Source: Pseudomonas cavernae (lineage in GTDB: Bacteria > Pseudomonadota > Gammaproteobacteria > Pseudomonadales > Pseudomonadaceae). Taken from it: 64,000 nucleotides of DNA. The notes under the pieces are model-generated. The model made no database searches and had not been told where the DNA came from. It saw only the letters and a list, made by a program, of their open reading frames with translations. Below, piece by piece: positions 23,475 to 34,227 of this stretch (position 1 is the stretch's first letter; each line of letters opens with the position of its first letter). The translations under genes were made by a program, and so were the position numbers. The DNA is taken from positions 4,588,001 to 4,652,000 of the forward strand of contig NZ_CP032419.1 of NCBI RefSeq assembly GCF_003595175.1. Reading direction: 5' to 3'.

Positions 23475-25283
23475 ATGGCTACCGCGATACCTCGTCGCCC
23501 GCGCTGGCGCACCCTGCTACTCCTGGCCCTGCTACTGACCCCGCTGCTGTGGCCGGTGAAGTATTTCGCCGAGCGCCATTACAGCAACCAGTTGGCCGAG
23601 CAGAATCGCCAGACCCTCGACCTGTATGTCGCCAACCTGCTCGGCACGCTGCGGCGCTTCGAGGTGCTGCCGAACATCCTCGGTGATCTGCCAGCCCTGC
23701 GCAGCCTGCTCGCCGAGCCGGCTGACCCGAGTCGAGCAGAGGCCGCCAACCGCCTGCTGGCGCGGGTGCGGATGGATACCGGGGCGGATGTGATCTACCT
23801 GATGGACCCGGCCGGCAAGGCGCTGGCCACGTCCAACTGGGATCAGGCCGACAGCTTCATCGGCCGCAGCTTCGCCTTCCGGCCTTATTACCGCGAGGCG
23901 CTCGCCGGCAAGCGCGCCGGTTTCTTCGGCCTCGGCACCACGTCGGGCAAGCGCGGCTACTACTATGCCGCGCCGATCAGTGGCAACGGCCGAGTGCTGG
24001 GCATTCTGGTGGTCAAGGTCGATCTGGACGACACCGAAACCCTCTGGGGCAAAACGCCCGAACAGCTATTGGTCACCGATGGCAACGGCGTGGTGATCCT
24101 CACCTCGCGGCCCGCCTGGCGCTTTCGGGCCAGCCGTCCGTTGAGCGCGGCGGAAAGCCGACGCATCGCCGCCGACCAGCCCTATCCCACCGTCACGCCG
24201 CCGCCGCTGAGCCTCGACGAGCCGGCCTGGCTGATCCAGGGCCGCACACTGGCGGAAACCGGCTGGACCGTGAGCATCCTCGCCCCGCGCGCGCTGGTCG
24301 AGCGCCCGGTGCGTACCGCGCTGGTCATCGGCGGCGCCACCCTGCTGGTGCTCCTGCTGCTGCTCGGCCTGCTGATGCAGCGCCGTCGTCATTACCTCGA
24401 GCGCATCGCCCTCGATGCCCGCGCCCGGCGCGAGCTGGAAATGCGTGTGCTGGAGCGCACCCGCGATCTGGAAACGCTGAACAGCCGGCTGAAAGAGGAA
24501 GTGCTGGAGCGCGAACAGGCGCAGCAGGAACTGCTGCGCGCCCAGGACGAACTGGTGCAGGCCGGCAAGCTCTCCGCCCTCGGCACCATGTCGGCGAGCA
24601 TCAGCCATGAGCTCAACCAGCCGCTGGCGGCGATCCGCAGCTATGCGGAAAACACCGGCGTGCTGCTCGATCATGGCCGCAGCGACGACGCCCGCGGCAA
24701 CCTCAAGCTGATCGGCGAGCTGACATCGCGCATGGCCTCGATCATCGCCCACCTGCGCGCCTTCGCCCGCCGCGACCGCCATGCGCCGGAGAGCATGGCC
24801 CTGCAACCGGCACTGGACGATGCCCTGGCGCTGCTGGCCAAGCGCCGGCGGGCGATGGACGTCGAACTAATCCGCGACCTGCCGGCCGCCACGCTCTGGG
24901 TCCAGGCCGGCGAAACGCGCCTGCGCCAGGTCCTCGGCAACCTGCTGGCCAACGCCCTCGATGCCCTGATCGAGAAGGCCCCACCGCGACGCCTCTGGCT
25001 CAGCGCCACCCGGGACGCCGAAGGCGTCACCCTGACCCTGCGCGACAACGGCCCGGGCTTCTCCGCCGAAGCCCTGGCGCGCGCCCGCGAGCCGTTCTTC
25101 ACCACCAAGACCAGCGCCCAGGGCCTGGGCCTCGGCCTGGCGATTTGCGATACCCTGATGCGTGCGCTCGACGGCGAGCTGTTGCTGGCCAATCACCCCG
25201 AGGGCGGCGCGCTGCTGACCCTGCGCCTGCGCGCGGCCGAGCCCGGCGTCAACCTTCAGCCCCCCGAGGACATTCCGGCATGA
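23475..25283 (+). CDS. dctB: C4-dicarboxylate sensor histidine kinase DctB
   Basis: The 602-residue membrane kinase has a first helix at about 11-28, a periplasmic double-Cache (PDC) domain (RMDTGADVIYLMDPAGKALA, then GTTSGKRGYYYAAPI), a second helix near 280-300, a coiled coil, and a HisKA domain with the H-box ISHELNQPL (H378). The ATPase domain has N, G1 and G2 boxes (LLANALDAL, LRDNGPGF, GLGLGLAIC). It would sense succinate, fumarate or malate and phosphorylate DctD. Its stop overlaps dctD in an ATGA. No transporter gene adjoins the pair here. Confidence 0.9.
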   Translation: MATAIPRRPRWRTLLLLALLLTPLLWPVKYFAERHYSNQLAEQNRQTLDLYVANLLGTLRRFEVLPNILGDLPALRSLLAEPADPSRAEAANRLLARVRMDTGADVIYLMDPAGKALATSNWDQADSFIGRSFAFRPYYREALAGKRAGFFGLGTTSGKRGYYYAAPISGNGRVLGILVVKVDLDDTETLWGKTPEQLLVTDGNGVVILTSRPAWRFRASRPLSAAESRRIAADQPYPTVTPPPLSLDEPAWLIQGRTLAETGWTVSILAPRALVERPVRTALVIGGATLLVLLLLLGLLMQRRRHYLERIALDARARRELEMRVLERTRDLETLNSRLKEEVLEREQAQQELLRAQDELVQAGKLSALGTMSASISHELNQPLAAIRSYAENTGVLLDHGRSDDARGNLKLIGELTSRMASIIAHLRAFARRDRHAPESMALQPALDDALALLAKRRRAMDVELIRDLPAATLWVQAGETRLRQVLGNLLANALDALIEKAPPRRLWLSATRDAEGVTLTLRDNGPGFSAEALARAREPFFTTKTSAQGLGLGLAICDTLMRALDGELLLANHPEGGALLTLRLRAAEPGVNLQPPEDIPA

Positions 25284-26662
25284 CCATGGACGCCATCGAC
25301 GACCGCACCCAAGTGTTGCTGATCGACGACGACCCGCATTTGCGCCAGGCCCTCGCCCAGACCCTCGATCTGGCCGGCCTCAAGGTGGTCAGCTTGGGCG
25401 ATGCCCGTGGCCTCGGCGCGCGCATCGGCCGCGACTGGCCGGGCGTGGTGGTCAGCGATATCCGCATGCCCGGCATCGACGGCCTGCAACTGCTCGCCCA
25501 GCTGCACGAACAGGATGCACAGCTGCCGGTGCTGCTGATCACCGGCCATGGCGACGTGCCGCTGGCGGTGCAGGCGATGCGCGCCGGCGCCTACGATTTC
25601 CTCGAGAAGCCCTTCGCCAACGATGCCCTGCTCGACAGCGTGCGCCGGGCCCTGGAAGTACGCCGCCTGGTGCTCGACAACCGCAGCCTGCGTCTGGCCC
25701 TGGCCGACCGCCAGCAACTCGATGCGCGTCTGATCGGCCGCTCGCCGGCGATCCAGCGCCTGCGCGAGCAGATCGGCGCGCTGGCGGCGATCAACACCGA
25801 CGTGCTGATCCTCGGCGAAACCGGCGCTGGCAAGGAGGTGGTGGCGCGCGCCCTGCACGATCTGTCCGCCCGCCGCAACGGCCCGTTCGTGGCCATCAAC
25901 GCCGGCGCACTGGCCGAGTCGGTGGTCGAGAGCGAGCTGTTCGGCCACGAGCCGGGCGCCTTCACCGGCGCGCAGAAACGCCGGATCGGCAAGTTCGAAT
26001 TCGCCAATGGCGGCACCCTGTTCCTCGACGAGATCGAGAGCATGAGCCTCGACGTGCAGGTCAAGCTGCTGCGCCTGCTCCAGGAGCGGCTGGTCGAGCG
26101 TCTGGGCGGCAACCAGCTGATCAAGCTGGATATCCGCGTCATCGCCGCGACCAAGGACGACTTGCGTCAGGCCGCCGACCAGGGGCGCTTCCGCGCCGAC
26201 CTCTATTACCGCCTGAATGTCGCGCCGCTACGCATCCCGCCGCTGCGTGAACGCGGCGAGGATGCCCTGCTGCTGTTCCAGCACTATGCCGACGCCGCCA
26301 GTGCCCGCCATGGCCTGCCAGCCAGTTCCCTGCAACCGGTGCAGCGCGCCATGCTGTTGCGCTACGACTGGCCGGGCAATGTGCGGGAGCTACAGAACGC
26401 CGCCGAACGCTTCGCCCTTGGCCTCGATCTCGGCCTGACTGCGGATGGCCCTACACCCGACCCGGTCAGCAGCGGCGGCTTGAGCGCACAGGTGGAAGCT
26501 TATGAGCGGGCGCTGATCGCCGCCGAACTGGCGCGGGCGCACGGCTCGCTGCGCAGCCTGGCCGAAGCCCTCGGCATTCCGCGCAAGACCCTGCACGACA
26601 AACTGCGCAAGCATGGCCTGAGCTTCACCGACAGCGACAGCGCGGCCACCGATCCGGACTGA
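25280..26662 (+). CDS. dctD: Sigma-54-dependent response regulator DctD
   Basis: The 460-residue protein has a receiver domain (acidic pocket LLIDDDPHL, phosphoacceptor D60 in VVSDIRMPG). The AAA+ domain has Walker A GETGAGKE near 179 and the sigma-54 contact loop GAFTGA near 226. A Fis-type helix-turn-helix (LAEALGIPRKTLHDKLRKHG) closes the protein. It activates RpoN-dependent dicarboxylate transport genes. The start is fixed by the 4-base overlap with dctB; a longer upstream frame is not supported. Confidence 0.92.
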   Translation: MTMDAIDDRTQVLLIDDDPHLRQALAQTLDLAGLKVVSLGDARGLGARIGRDWPGVVVSDIRMPGIDGLQLLAQLHEQDAQLPVLLITGHGDVPLAVQAMRAGAYDFLEKPFANDALLDSVRRALEVRRLVLDNRSLRLALADRQQLDARLIGRSPAIQRLREQIGALAAINTDVLILGETGAGKEVVARALHDLSARRNGPFVAINAGALAESVVESELFGHEPGAFTGAQKRRIGKFEFANGGTLFLDEIESMSLDVQVKLLRLLQERLVERLGGNQLIKLDIRVIAATKDDLRQAADQGRFRADLYYRLNVAPLRIPPLRERGEDALLLFQHYADAASARHGLPASSLQPVQRAMLLRYDWPGNVRELQNAAERFALGLDLGLTADGPTPDPVSSGGLSAQVEAYERALIAAELARAHGSLRSLAEALGIPRKTLHDKLRKHGLSFTDSDSAATDPD

Positions 26663-26995
26663 GGCTTGTCAGTCAGACAAACCGCACCTGTCAGCCCCGC
26701 AACACTATCGGCAACCTCCTGCGCCGCCCTCCACCTTCCTGGCAGTGCCGTTTCAGCCGCTTCGCGAAGAATCGTGAACGCGCAAATCCGGCAACTTTCA
26801 GCACAATAAATGGCATTTGGCCACTAACTCGTGCCACTCCGCATCCTTGCAGAGTCTGGAAAGTTAGCTAGGTTTGATTACACTGCGATGGAAATCGCTG
26901 TCGCCGGAGGCTCTAGAACGCCGCTTTCCGGATGCCATCAAGTTGCAATGACTGTCGGGCTATTTGATCAGGGAGTGGAAATAGTGAGACAGCTA

Positions 26996-27009
26996 TTGAC
27001 CCAAGTCAT
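26996..27009 (+). promoter_or_regulatory. Probable ANR box of the arc operon
   Basis: TTGACCCAAGTCAT fits the relaxed ANR/FNR palindrome (TTGAC-N4-GTCAA with one mismatch). Placed at -41.5 it predicts a start near 27044 with a -10-like ttaatt near 27033 and a 29-base leader to arcD. The anaerobic activator ANR controls this operon in P. aeruginosa. ArgR sites could not be seen with confidence. The gap 26663-26995 otherwise holds nothing recognisable. Confidence 0.45.
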
Positions 27010-27072
27010 CACCCCCTCCGCTACGCCCGCGCTTAATTGACGACGAATTCTTCCCTGGATTGGAGGTATGCA

Positions 27073-28500
27073 ATGTCACAGTCCGCTCAGAAACTACGAC
27101 TCGGTGCATTAGTCGCCCTGGTAGTGGGCTCAATGGTGGGAGGCGGGATCTTTTCCCTGCCGCAAAACATGGCCGCGAGCGCCGATGTCGGCGCCGTGCT
27201 GATTGGTTGGGCGATCACCGCCGTCGGCATGCTCACCCTGGCCTTCGTGTTCCAAACCCTGGCCAACCGCAAGCCGGATCTGGATGGCGGGGTGTACGCC
27301 TACGCCAAGGCCGGTTTCGGTGACTACATGGGCTTCTCCTCGGCCTGGGGTTACTGGATCAGTGCCTGGCTCGGCAACGTCGGCTACTTCGTCCTGCTGT
27401 TCAGCACCCTCGGTTTCTTCTTCCCGATGTTCGGCGAAGGCAACACCGTGGCCGCCATCATCGGCGCGTCCATTCTGCTCTGGGCCGTGCACTTCCTGGT
27501 CCTGCGCGGGATCAAGGAAGCGGCGTTCATCAACCTGGTCACCACCGTCGCCAAGGTGGTGCCGTTGGTGCTGTTCATCCTGATCTGCTTCTTCGCCTTC
27601 AAACTGGACATCTTCACCACCGACATCTGGGGGGCGAGCAACCCCGACCTCGGCAGCGTGATGAACCAGGTGCGCAACATGATGCTGGTCACCGTCTGGG
27701 TGTTCATCGGCATCGAGGGCGCGAGCATCTTCTCGGCCCGTGCGGAAAAGCGCTCCGACGTCGGCAAGGCCACCATCATCGGCTTCATCTCCGTGTTGCT
27801 GTTGCTGGTGCTGGTCAACGTGCTGTCCCTCGGCATCATGACTCAGCCGGAACTGGCCAAGCTGCAGAACCCGTCGATGGCCGCCGTGCTCGAGCATGTC
27901 GTCGGCCACTGGGGCGCGGTGCTGATCAGCGTCGGCTTGGTCATCTCCCTGCTCGGCGCCCTGCTGTCCTGGGTGCTGCTGTGTGCGGAAATCATGTTCG
28001 CCGCCGCCAAAGACCACACCATGCCGGAGTTCCTGCGCAAGGAAAACGCCAACAACGTGCCGGCCAATGCGCTGTGGCTGACCAACGCCTGCGTCCAGGT
28101 GTTCCTCATCATCACCCTGTTCAGTGCCAGCACTTACCTGTCGCTGATCTACCTCGCCACCTCGATGATCCTGGTGCCCTACCTGTGGTCGGCGGCCTAC
28201 GCCGTACTCCTCCCGGCACGCGGCGAGACCTACGAAACCGACTCCCGCGACCGCAACAAGGACCTGATCATCGGCCTGATTGCGCTGATCTACGCGGTCT
28301 GGCTGCTGTATGCCGGCGGGATGAAATACCTGCTGCTGTCGGCCCTGCTCTACGCCCCCGGCGTCATCCTGTTCGCCAAGGCCAAGCGTGAACTCGGCCA
28401 GCCGATCTTCACCCATGTCGAGAAGCTGATCTTCGCCGCCGTAGTAATCGGCGCTGCAGTGGCCGCCTACGGCCTCTACTCCGGCTTCCTGACCCTGTAA
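27073..28500 (+). CDS. arcD: Arginine/ornithine antiporter ArcD
   Basis: The 475-residue APC-superfamily transporter has about 12-13 membrane helices. The first contains VALVVGSMVGGGIFSLPQNM, the unwound substrate-binding glycine motif of this family. ATG 27073 follows tggagg with good spacing; an upstream in-frame ATG at 27037 lacks one. It exchanges arginine for ornithine across the inner membrane to feed the arginine deiminase pathway. It is the first gene of arcDABC, 21 bases before arcA. Confidence 0.95.
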   Translation: MSQSAQKLRLGALVALVVGSMVGGGIFSLPQNMAASADVGAVLIGWAITAVGMLTLAFVFQTLANRKPDLDGGVYAYAKAGFGDYMGFSSAWGYWISAWLGNVGYFVLLFSTLGFFFPMFGEGNTVAAIIGASILLWAVHFLVLRGIKEAAFINLVTTVAKVVPLVLFILICFFAFKLDIFTTDIWGASNPDLGSVMNQVRNMMLVTVWVFIGIEGASIFSARAEKRSDVGKATIIGFISVLLLLVLVNVLSLGIMTQPELAKLQNPSMAAVLEHVVGHWGAVLISVGLVISLLGALLSWVLLCAEIMFAAAKDHTMPEFLRKENANNVPANALWLTNACVQVFLIITLFSASTYLSLIYLATSMILVPYLWSAAYAVLLPARGETYETDSRDRNKDLIIGLIALIYAVWLLYAGGMKYLLLSALLYAPGVILFAKAKRELGQPIFTHVEKLIFAAVVIGAAVAAYGLYSGFLTL

Positions 28501-28521
28501 TTTGCAAGGAGAACCACTGTC

Positions 28522-29778
28522 ATGACCACTGAAAAAGTCAAACTGGGCGTCCATTCCGAAGCCGGCAAGCTGCGCAAGGTGATGGTCTGCTCCCCCGGCC
28601 TGGCGCACCTGCGCCTGACCCCGAACAACTGCGACGAGCTGCTGTTCGACGACGTGATCTGGGTCAGCCAGGCCAAGCGCGACCACTTCGACTTCATCAC
28701 CAAGATGCGCGAGCGTGGTGTCGACGTGGTGGAGATGCACAACCTGCTGGAAGAGACGGTGCAGAACAAGGAAGCCCTGAAGTGGATCCTTGATCGCAAG
28801 CTCACCCCCAACAGCGTCGGCCTCGGCCTGCAGAACGAAGTGCGCGCCTTCGTCGAAGGCCTGGAGCCACGCCGGATCGCCGAATTCCTCATCGGCGGCG
28901 TGTCCGGCGCCGACCTGGCCAAGCACAAGGATTCCGAAGCGGCGAAGATGTTCAACGCCTATCTGGGCGAATCCAGCTTCATCTTCCCGCCCCTGCCGAA
29001 CACCCAGTTCACCCGCGACACCACCTGCTGGATCTATGGTGGCGTGACCCTCAACCCGATGTACTGGCCGGCCCGGCGCCAGGAAACCCTGCTGGCCACC
29101 GCCATCTACAAGTTCCACCAAGACTTCGCTAACGCCGACTTCAAGGTCTGGTACGGCGACCCCGACCTCGACCACGGCGCCGCCACCCTCGAAGGCGGTG
29201 ACGTGATGCCGATCGGCAACGGCACCGTGCTGATCGGCATGGGCGAACGCACTTCGCACCAGGCCATCGGCCAAGTCGCCCAAGCGCTGTTCAAGCACGG
29301 CGCCGCCGAGCGCGTGGTGGTCGCCGGCCTGGGCAAATCCCGCGCGGCGATGCACCTGGACACGGTGTTCAGCTTCTGCGATCGCGACCTGGTGACCGTC
29401 TTCCCGGAGGTGGCCTACCAGATCGTGCCGTTCGTCCTGCGTCCGGATGAAAGCCGTCCGGGTGGCATCGACGTACGTCGCGAGAACAAGCCCTTCCTCG
29501 ACGTGGTCGCCGAATCGCTGAACCTGAAAAAACTGCGCGTGGTGGAAACCGGCGGCGACAGCTTCGAAGCCGAACGCGAGCAGTGGGACGACGGCAACAA
29601 CGTAGTCGCCCTGGAGCCCGGCGTGGTGGTCGGCTACGACCGCAACACCTACACCAACACCCTGCTGCGCAAAGCCGGGGTGGAAGTGGTCACCATCAGC
29701 GCCAGCGAACTCGGCCGCGGCCGTGGCGGCGGCCACTGCATGACCTGCCCGATCATCCGCGACCCGATCGACTACTAA
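28522..29778 (+). CDS. arcA: Arginine deiminase ArcA
   Basis: The 418-residue enzyme converts arginine to citrulline and ammonia. The nucleophile Cys is C406 in [10 protein letters not shown], the same number as in the P. aeruginosa enzyme. Other family motifs are [22 protein letters not shown] (substrate Asp/Glu) and [12 protein letters not shown] near the start. The ribosome binding site is caaggagaacc. Confidence 0.97.
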   Translation: MTTEKVKLGVHSEAGKLRKVMVCSPGLAHLRLTPNNCDELLFDDVIWVSQAKRDHFDFITKMRERGVDVVEMHNLLEETVQNKEALKWILDRKLTPNSVGLGLQNEVRAFVEGLEPRRIAEFLIGGVSGADLAKHKDSEAAKMFNAYLGESSFIFPPLPNTQFTRDTTCWIYGGVTLNPMYWPARRQETLLATAIYKFHQDFANADFKVWYGDPDLDHGAATLEGGDVMPIGNGTVLIGMGERTSHQAIGQVAQALFKHGAAERVVVAGLGKSRAAMHLDTVFSFCDRDLVTVFPEVAYQIVPFVLRPDESRPGGIDVRRENKPFLDVVAESLNLKKLRVVETGGDSFEAEREQWDDGNNVVALEPGVVVGYDRNTYTNTLLRKAGVEVVTISASELGRGRGGGHCMTCPIIRDPIDY

Positions 29779-29794
29779 CCCAACTGTAACTATC

Positions 29795-29815
29795 GGCGGC
29801 CCAACCTGGGCCGCC
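29795..29815 (+). other. Hairpin between arcA and arcB
   Basis: An 8-bp GC stem (ggcggccc / gggccgcc) with loop aacct lacks a T tract. It is more likely an mRNA-stabilising or processing element than a terminator. Confidence 0.5.
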
Positions 29816-29880
29816 TGCCCCGCCAGCTTCAAGCAGTTCTGACGGAGCCAGTTTCCAGCTGCCTTTAAGGAGAAAGATCA

Positions 29881-30891
29881 ATGGCTTTCAATCTGCACAA
29901 CCGCAACCTGCTCAGCCTGATGCACCACAGCCCGCGCGAGCTGCGCTTCATGCTGGACCTCTCGCGCGACCTGAAGCGCGCCAAATACACCGGTACCGAA
30001 CAGCAACACCTGAAGCGCAAGAACATCGCGTTGATCTTCGAGAAAACCTCCACCCGCACCCGCTGCGCCTTCGAGGTGGCAGCCTATGACCAGGGCGCCA
30101 ATGTCACCTACATCGACCCAAACTCCTCGCAAATCGGCCACAAAGAGAGCATGAAGGACACCGCCCGCGTGCTCGGCCGCATGTACGACGCCATCGAGTA
30201 CCGCGGCTTCAAGCAGGAGATCGTCGAAGAGCTGGCGAAATATGCCGGCGTCCCGGTATTCAACGGCCTGACCGACGAGTACCACCCGACCCAGATGATC
30301 GCCGACGTGCTGACCATGCGTGAGCACAGCGACAAGCCCTTGCACGACATCAGCTACGCCTACCTCGGCGACGCCCGCAACAACATGGGTAACTCCCTGC
30401 TGCTGATCGGCGCCAAGCTCGGCATGGACGTGCGCATCGGCGCGCCGAAAGAACTCTGGCCGGAAGAGGACTTCATCGAACAATGCCAAGCCTTCGCCAA
30501 GGACAGCGGCGCGCGCATCACCCTCACCGAAGACGCCAAGGCCGCGGTCAAGGGCGTGGACTTCATCCACACCGACGTCTGGGTATCCATGGGTGAGCCG
30601 GTGGAAGCCTGGGGCGAGCGCATCAAGCTGCTGATGCCCTATCAGGTCAACGCCGAGCTGATGAAGGCCGCGGGCAACCCGCGGGTGAAATTCATGCACT
30701 GCCTGCCGGCCTTCCACAACAGCGAGACCAAGGTCGGCAAGCAGATCGCCGAGCAGTATCCGCACCTGACCAATGGCATCGAAGTGACCGATGACGTCTT
30801 CGAGTCGCCGGCCTGCATCGCCTTCGAGCAGGCAGAGAACCGCATGCACACCATCAAGGCGATCCTGGTTTCGACCCTGGCCGACATCTGA
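29881..30891 (+). CDS. arcB: Catabolic ornithine carbamoyltransferase ArcB
   Basis: The 336-residue enzyme performs phosphorolysis of citrulline to ornithine and carbamoyl phosphate. It carries the carbamoyl-phosphate loop [12 protein letters not shown], the HPTQM-type segment (YHPTQMIAD), DVWVSMGE and the ornithine-site HCLPAFH. The start follows aaggagaaagatca. Length and the arc context indicate the catabolic rather than the anabolic (ArgF) enzyme. Confidence 0.96.
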   Translation: MAFNLHNRNLLSLMHHSPRELRFMLDLSRDLKRAKYTGTEQQHLKRKNIALIFEKTSTRTRCAFEVAAYDQGANVTYIDPNSSQIGHKESMKDTARVLGRMYDAIEYRGFKQEIVEELAKYAGVPVFNGLTDEYHPTQMIADVLTMREHSDKPLHDISYAYLGDARNNMGNSLLLIGAKLGMDVRIGAPKELWPEEDFIEQCQAFAKDSGARITLTEDAKAAVKGVDFIHTDVWVSMGEPVEAWGERIKLLMPYQVNAELMKAAGNPRVKFMHCLPAFHNSETKVGKQIAEQYPHLTNGIEVTDDVFESPACIAFEQAENRMHTIKAILVSTLADI

Positions 30892-30920
30892 CAGCCCTCT
30901 CCCCGTTCGGCGCGCCTGAA

Positions 30921-30945
30921 CCGCCCGCCGGGCGGGGATTTTCTT
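30921..30945 (+). other. Terminator-like hairpin between arcB and arcC
   Basis: The stem ccgccc / gggcgg with loop gcc is followed after ggga by ttttcttt. Because arcC follows in the same operon, this may lower downstream expression or protect the upstream mRNA. Confidence 0.5.
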
Positions 30946-30963
30946 TCTTAGGAGGTACAAACC

Positions 30964-31896
30964 ATGCGCATCGTCATCGCCTTGGGCGGTAACGCGCTGC
31001 TGCGTCGTGGCGAACCCATGACCGCGGACAACCAGCGGGTCAACGTGAAAATCGCCGCCGAACAGATCGCCAAGGTCGCGCCGGGCAACGAACTGGTGAT
31101 CGCCCACGGCAACGGCCCGCAAGTCGGCCTGCTGGCCCTGCAGGGCGCCGCCTACGACGCGTCCAACCCCTACCCGTTGGACGTGCTCGGGGCGGAAACC
31201 GAGGGCATGATCGGCTACATGATCGAACAGGAAATGGGCAACCTGCTGCCCTTCGAAGTACCTTTCGCCACCATCCTCACCCAGGTCGAAGTGGACGGCA
31301 AAGACCCGGCCTTCCAGAAGCCGACCAAGCCGATCGGCCCGGTCTATCCGAAGGAAGAGGCGGAGCGGCTGGCCAAGGACAAAGGCTGGCACATAGCCCC
31401 GGACGGCGACAAGTTCCGCCGCGTGGTCGCCAGCCCGCGGCCCAAGCGCATCTTCGAGATCCGCCCGGTGAAATGGCTGCTGGAGAAAGGCACCATCGTC
31501 ATCTGCGCCGGCGGTGGCGGCATCCCCACCATGTACGACGAGACCGGCAAGAAGCTCTCCGGCGTCGAGGCGGTGATCGACAAGGATCTGTGCTCCTCGC
31601 TGCTGGCCCAGGAACTGAACGCCGATCTGCTGGTAATCGCCACCGACGTCAACGCGGCCTTCATCGACTGGGGCAAGCCGACCCAGAAAGGCATTGCCGA
31701 AGCGCACCCGGACGAACTCGAACGCCTCGGCTTCGCCGCCGGCTCCATGGGCCCGAAGGTCCAGGCCGCCAGCGAATTCGCCCAGGCCACCGGCAAGGTC
31801 GCGGTGATCGGCTCGCTCGCCGACATCGAAGCCATCGTCCAGGGCAAGGCCGGCACCCGCGTCAGCACCGCCAAGCCCGGCCTCAGCTATTACTGA
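30964..31896 (+). CDS. arcC: Carbamate kinase ArcC
   Basis: The 310-residue enzyme makes ATP from carbamoyl phosphate and ADP, the energy-yielding step of the pathway. Family motifs include [52 protein letters not shown] and [11 protein letters not shown]. The start follows taggaggtacaaacc, a strong ribosome binding site that may offset the upstream hairpin. Confidence 0.97.
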   Translation: MRIVIALGGNALLRRGEPMTADNQRVNVKIAAEQIAKVAPGNELVIAHGNGPQVGLLALQGAAYDASNPYPLDVLGAETEGMIGYMIEQEMGNLLPFEVPFATILTQVEVDGKDPAFQKPTKPIGPVYPKEEAERLAKDKGWHIAPDGDKFRRVVASPRPKRIFEIRPVKWLLEKGTIVICAGGGGIPTMYDETGKKLSGVEAVIDKDLCSSLLAQELNADLLVIATDVNAAFIDWGKPTQKGIAEAHPDELERLGFAAGSMGPKVQAASEFAQATGKVAVIGSLADIEAIVQGKAGTRVSTAKPGLSYY

Positions 31897-31964
31897 ATGC
31901 CCCACCGCGGCCAAGGCAACCTTGGCTGCGGTGCACCCACCCATCGCCACCGTCAGTCGCCTAA

Positions 31965-32104
31965 CAGGCCGTTGAAAAATGTAGACGAGGCAGCCGAGAC
32001 AAGGCAAAAACGGCCGAAAAAGCGCAGTTTACGTGTTGTAAATGAGCATTTTGAGGCCGTTCTTAACGCCGTATCGGCAACGTAGGTAGTTTTTCAACGG
32101 CCTG
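31965..32104. repeat. Dispersed inverted-repeat element, family A copy 1
   Basis: The element has 15-bp terminal inverted repeats (caggccgttgaaaaa) around a core with gacaaggcaaaaa and agtttac, then tgtaaatgagca. The core is shared with copies at 34228, 37281, 42711 and 54291, but the ends differ. It fills the arcC-fabY gap; 32105-32298 shows nothing else except the fabY ribosome binding site. Confidence 0.75.
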
Positions 32105-32298
32105 CTAACCCCGCCACCAATGGCGTGACCGCACGCATTCAGCGTGACTCAGAAGTCACAGTCCTCGTCAGCTAGGCACCCGAATCCTAAGCATGTGAGC
32201 CGCCACCGGGCATGTGGCCCATGGCCCGTGCGGCTGTCGCCGCCATCCTGGCCCTCATGTCGCCCGCGCGCTGGTCTATTTGAAGGAGTTGCTGAGTG

Positions 32299-34200
32299 AT
32301 GTCTCGTTTACCGGTCATTGTTGGTTTTGGTGGCTATAACGCCGCGGGCCGAAGCTCCTTCCATCACGGCTTCCGCCGCACTGTGATCGAATCCATGGAC
32401 GCCCAGGCCCGCCAGGAAACCCTGGCCGGCCTGGCGGTGATGATGAAGCTGGTCAAGGTCGTCGACGGCCAGTGGCAATCCGCCGAGGGCGAGGCCCTGT
32501 CGCCGGCCGCTATAGAGGACCGCTTCGCCGCGCAGATCCTCGCCTCCACCCTGGTACGCCGCATCGAGAAGCAGTACCTGGATGTCGATGCCGCACACTG
32601 GCAGAAGAACCTCAGCATCGGCGGCAACGCTGCCAGCCCGCTGACCTTCGTCACCCAGCGCAAGCAACTGCCCGAACCGCTGCCGGCCAACTGGTCGGTT
32701 GAAGCGCTGGAAGGCAATGAAGTGCAGGTCACCCTGCACGGCAGCTGCGACTTCAAGGTCGACAGCTACCGCGCCCTGCCGGTGAAATCCGCCGGCCAGC
32801 TGCCCAGCGGCTTCGATCCGGGCGAGCTGTATCATTCGCACTTCCACCCGCGCGGCCTGCAGCTGTCGGTGGTCGGCGCCACCGACGCGCTGCGCTCCAC
32901 CGGCATCGCCTGGCAGACCATCCTCGAGCATGTGGCGCCGGATGAAGTCGCGGTGTTCTCCGGCAGCATCATGAGCCAGCTCGACGACAACGGCTTCGGC
33001 GGCATGCTGCAGTCGCGCCTCAAGGGCGGTCGGGTCAGCGCCAAGCAGTGCCCGCTCGGCCTCAACACCATGCCGGCCGACTTCATCAACGCCTACGTGC
33101 TGGGCAGCGTCGGCACCACCGGCAGCGTCACCGGCGCCTGCGCCACCTTCCTCTACAACCTGCAGAAGGCCATCGACCTGATCACCAGCGGGCGCACCCG
33201 CGTGGCACTGGTCGGCAATAGCGAGGCACCGATCACCCAGGAGTGCATCGACGGCTACGGCGCCATGAGCGCGCTGGCCACCGAGGACGGCCTGCGCAAC
33301 GTGCAGGGCGGCGGCGAGGTCGACTTCCGCCGCGCCAGCCGGCCGTTCGGCGACAACTGCGGCTTCACCCTGGCCGAATCCACCCAGTACCTGGTGCTGA
33401 TGGACGACGCCCTGGCCATGGAGCTGGGCGCCGATGTCCACGGTGCGCCGACCGACGTGTTCATCAACGCCGACGGCTTTAAGAAATCGATCTCCGCTCC
33501 CGGCCCGGGCAACTACCTGACCCTGGCCAAGGCGGTGGCCAGCGCCGTGCAACTGGTCGGCCTGGAAGGGGTGCGCCGGCACAGCTTCATCCACGCTCAC
33601 GGCTCCAGCACCCCGGCCAACCGGGTCACCGAGTCGGAGCTGCTGGACCGCGTCGCCGGTGCCTTCGGCATCGAGCAGTGGCCGGTCACCGCGGTCAAGG
33701 CCTTCGTCGGCCACTCGCTGGCGGCCGCCAGTGCCGACCAGGTGATCTCCGCGCTGGGCACCTTCAAGTACGGCATCGTGCCGGGGTTGAAGACCATCGA
33801 CCGGGTCGCCGACGACGTGCACCGCCAGCACCTGCGCCTGAGCACCACGGACACCCAGGTGAGCGGGCTGGACGTCTGTTTCATCAACTCCAAGGGCTTC
33901 GGCGGCAACAACGCCAGCGGCGTGCTGCTGTCGCCGCGCCTGGTGGAGAAGATGCTGCGCAAGCGCTATGGCGACGCCGCGTTCGCCGCCTACAGCCAGC
34001 GCCGCGAACAGACCCGCGCCAAGGCCAAGCAATACGACGAACAGGCGCTCAAGGGCCAGTTCGACATCATCTACAACTTCGGCAACGACCTGATCGACGA
34101 CCAGGCCATCGAACTGGGCACCGAGCAGATCAAAGTGCCAGGCTTCAGCCAGCCGCTGGTTTACCAGAAGGATGAGCGCTACCGCGACATGCTCGACTGA
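32299..34200 (+). CDS. fabY: FabY-type beta-ketoacyl-ACP synthase
   Basis: The 633-residue thiolase-fold enzyme is the long form that starts fatty-acid synthesis in P. aeruginosa by condensing acetyl-CoA with malonyl-ACP (known for FabY; inferred here by pattern, length and position after arcC). The active-site Cys is in GACATFLYN (C281), and catalytic His lie in IHAHGSSTP (H434) and FVGHSLAAA (H472). ATG 32299 follows aaggagttgctgagtg; the GTG three bases earlier could also be used. The C-terminal 60 residues are a family-specific extension. Confidence 0.88.
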   Translation: MSRLPVIVGFGGYNAAGRSSFHHGFRRTVIESMDAQARQETLAGLAVMMKLVKVVDGQWQSAEGEALSPAAIEDRFAAQILASTLVRRIEKQYLDVDAAHWQKNLSIGGNAASPLTFVTQRKQLPEPLPANWSVEALEGNEVQVTLHGSCDFKVDSYRALPVKSAGQLPSGFDPGELYHSHFHPRGLQLSVVGATDALRSTGIAWQTILEHVAPDEVAVFSGSIMSQLDDNGFGGMLQSRLKGGRVSAKQCPLGLNTMPADFINAYVLGSVGTTGSVTGACATFLYNLQKAIDLITSGRTRVALVGNSEAPITQECIDGYGAMSALATEDGLRNVQGGGEVDFRRASRPFGDNCGFTLAESTQYLVLMDDALAMELGADVHGAPTDVFINADGFKKSISAPGPGNYLTLAKAVASAVQLVGLEGVRRHSFIHAHGSSTPANRVTESELLDRVAGAFGIEQWPVTAVKAFVGHSLAAASADQVISALGTFKYGIVPGLKTIDRVADDVHRQHLRLSTTDTQVSGLDVCFINSKGFGGNNASGVLLSPRLVEKMLRKRYGDAAFAAYSQRREQTRAKAKQYDEQALKGQFDIIYNFGNDLIDDQAIELGTEQIKVPGFSQPLVYQKDERYRDMLD

Positions 34201-34227
34201 GCTCCGGAAGCTTGAGCACGGCGGCTA

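Noticed and set aside
27130..29832. A 900-codon open frame on the minus strand opposite arcD and arcA
   Set aside because: It spans two clearly recognised genes and their gap and shows no protein family; it is a shadow frame.
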